NCBI GenBank assembly: GCA_005882235.1
Contig: VBCT01000244.1
Span: forward strand, 1 to 6,496
Direction of reading: 5' to 3'
Length of the DNA: 6,496 bases
Origin: Betaproteobacteria bacterium
GTDB lineage: Bacteria > Pseudomonadota > Gammaproteobacteria > Burkholderiales > SG8-39
The stretch's first letter is position 1. The number at the start of each line of letters is the position of its first letter. Of the stretch, positions 5,564 through 6,496 are shown piece by piece. Below the pieces are notes generated by a model, which saw only the letters and a list, made by a program, of their open reading frames with translations, was not told the DNA's origin and did not search any database. A program made the position numbers and the translations under genes.

Positions 5564-6187
5564 ATGACCAGAAACCCCAGGATCAACGGACAATCGCTTC
5601 GCCGGAAGCGGGACGCGAACCGCCCGAGCGCCCGGAAACGCATCTTCGATACGGCCTCCGAGCTCTTCTACCTCAAGGGGATCCGTGCGGTCGGGGTGGA
5701 AACGATTGCCGCAGAAGCCGACACGACCAAGATGAGCCTGTACCGGAACTTCCCTTCCAAGGACGAGCTGGTGGCCGAATGGCTGCGCGAGCACGACGCC
5801 AATTTCTGGAAAACCTGGGACGCGATGGCGAGCCGGCATCCCAAGGATCCCCGCAGGCAGATCAAGGCCGCCTTCGCTCTGTTGGCCAAGCACGTTGCCG
5901 ATCCCAAGGCCCGGGGCTGCCCGATGGCGAACACGGCGGTCGAACTCACCGAGAAGGATCACCCTGCAAGAAAGGTGATCGAGGCACACAAGGCGAAATT
6001 GCGCTCCCGGCTCGTCCAGATGTGTACCCAGATGGAAGCCCCGGAACCCAGACTACTGGCCGACCAGCTCTTTCTCCTGATGGAAGGCGCCCAGGTCACT
6101 ACACAGACTCTAGGGGTGCGCGGCCCGGCAAGGAGCATTGCTCGCGCCGCAAAGATGTTGATCGACGCGAACTTGCGAGCGTCTTGA
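5564..6187 (+). CDS. TetR/AcrR-family transcriptional regulator
   Basis: A 207-residue regulator. About 24 N-terminal basic residues precede the TetR_N helix-turn-helix: RKRIFDTASELFYLKGIRAV, then GVETIAAEADTTKMSLYRNF and SKDELV. The KMSLYRNF recognition-helix block and the Phe-x-x-Lys-Glu/Asp-Leu end are typical. The rest is an all-helical ligand-binding and dimerisation domain with a GCPMANTAVELTEKDHPARK motif, seen in one common TetR subgroup, and a C-terminal LMEGAQVTTQTLG helix. It binds operator DNA as a dimer and releases it on binding a small ligand, which cannot be identified here. The start is ATG 5564 rather than 5522, as the earlier ATG sits inside the promoter and operator; no strong ribosome site precedes either. 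Repeats in 5473-5536 suggest autorepression. The following gene starts 19 bp after the stop and is likely co-transcribed. Confidence 0.93.
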   Translation: MTRNPRINGQSLRRKRDANRPSARKRIFDTASELFYLKGIRAVGVETIAAEADTTKMSLYRNFPSKDELVAEWLREHDANFWKTWDAMASRHPKDPRRQIKAAFALLAKHVADPKARGCPMANTAVELTEKDHPARKVIEAHKAKLRSRLVQMCTQMEAPEPRLLADQLFLLMEGAQVTTQTLGVRGPARSIARAAKMLIDANLRAS

Positions 6188-6206
6188 TGTCCGGAAGGAG
6201 CGCCAA

Positions 6207-6496
6207 ATGAATACAGAGCATGCGACCCCCGAATTGATCGACGCCCTTGCGGGCATCGAGATGCAGCGTCAGGAAAGGGAAAAGGAGTCCGGTGTTCCCT
6301 TGTCATGCAACTGGGCGCTCGGCAAATTGTACGAACTGCTCCCGCGTGAGAAGAAATCGCCGGGAACGAACGCGGAAAGCGCGGCCCTTCAGGGGAACAT
6401 CGAAGCCGCAACGCTGGCGATCGGGCGGCTCAGGAAGCTGGCCCAGACCACGAGTCAACGCGCCACTCCGAAGAGCGACCGGCCTTGGCACCGGCG
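6207..6496 (+). CDS. Hypothetical protein, partial (3' end beyond window)
   Basis: From ATG 6207 the frame stays open to the window end, giving at least 96 residues that begin MNTEHATPELIDALAGIEMQ and include RQEREKESGVPLSCNWALGK. GGAAGGAG at 6193-6200 lies 6 nt before the ATG, a strong ribosome site that fixes the start. The visible part is hydrophilic, rich in Glu, Lys, Arg and Ala and probably helical, with no membrane segment or signal peptide and one Cys. Codon use looks native. It lies 19 bp after the TetR gene on the same strand, so it is probably in its operon and under the same repression. I do not recognise a family. Confidence 0.8.
   Translation, partial: MNTEHATPELIDALAGIEMQRQEREKESGVPLSCNWALGKLYELLPREKKSPGTNAESAALQGNIEAATLAIGRLRKLAQTTSQRATPKSDRPWHR

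Overview
The window is GC-rich, densely coded DNA of proteobacterial type. The GroEL and GroES sequences (E. coli-like spacing of motifs, Met/Gly-rich GroEL tail), the two Crp/Fnr-type regulators and the small 'membrane plus zinc-ribbon' protein together suggest a betaproteobacterium. That assignment is inference from remembered family features, not a search result.

Left part (1-2187): two tandem, related Crp/Fnr-superfamily regulators lie on the minus strand; the first runs off the left edge. A divergent regulatory region of about 270 bp follows, then a stand-alone PAS-domain protein on the plus strand. This region holds two copies of a palindrome, TGTGCG-N4-CGCACA.

Middle (2188-2552): this 365-base gap has no convincing protein gene but is highly structured. 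It holds two tandem homologous units exactly 131 bp apart. Each consists of the same palindrome, a conserved GATGAT -10 box placed so that the palindrome is centred at -41.5, a short stem-loop and a strong intrinsic terminator. I read this as a pair of sibling small RNAs (about 77 and 88 nt) driven by class II, activator-dependent promoters. The same promoter design precedes the PAS gene, so PAS gene, small RNAs and probably a neighbouring Crp/Fnr regulator form one local regulon. The stem is supported by compensatory changes between the copies, while the loops (likely seed regions) differ; one is an anti-Shine-Dalgarno-like GCCUCCCU. This is the most novel feature of the window.

Right part (2553-6496): on the minus strand, in transcription order, come groES, groEL, a small two-helix membrane protein whose C-terminal zinc-knuckle part is in another frame (probable frameshift), and a MaoC-type hotdog hydratase. 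Divergent from groES is a TetR-family regulator with three copies of a GATACTGACYGGT-like repeat around its promoter, indicating autorepression. Nineteen bases after it starts an unrecognised gene that runs off the right edge.

Stretches without genes: 628-739 (regulator leader, one degenerate palindrome), 1475-1746 (divergent control region), 2188-2552 (small RNA cassette), 3341-3412 (stem-loop after groEL), 5382-5563 (groES/tetR control region).
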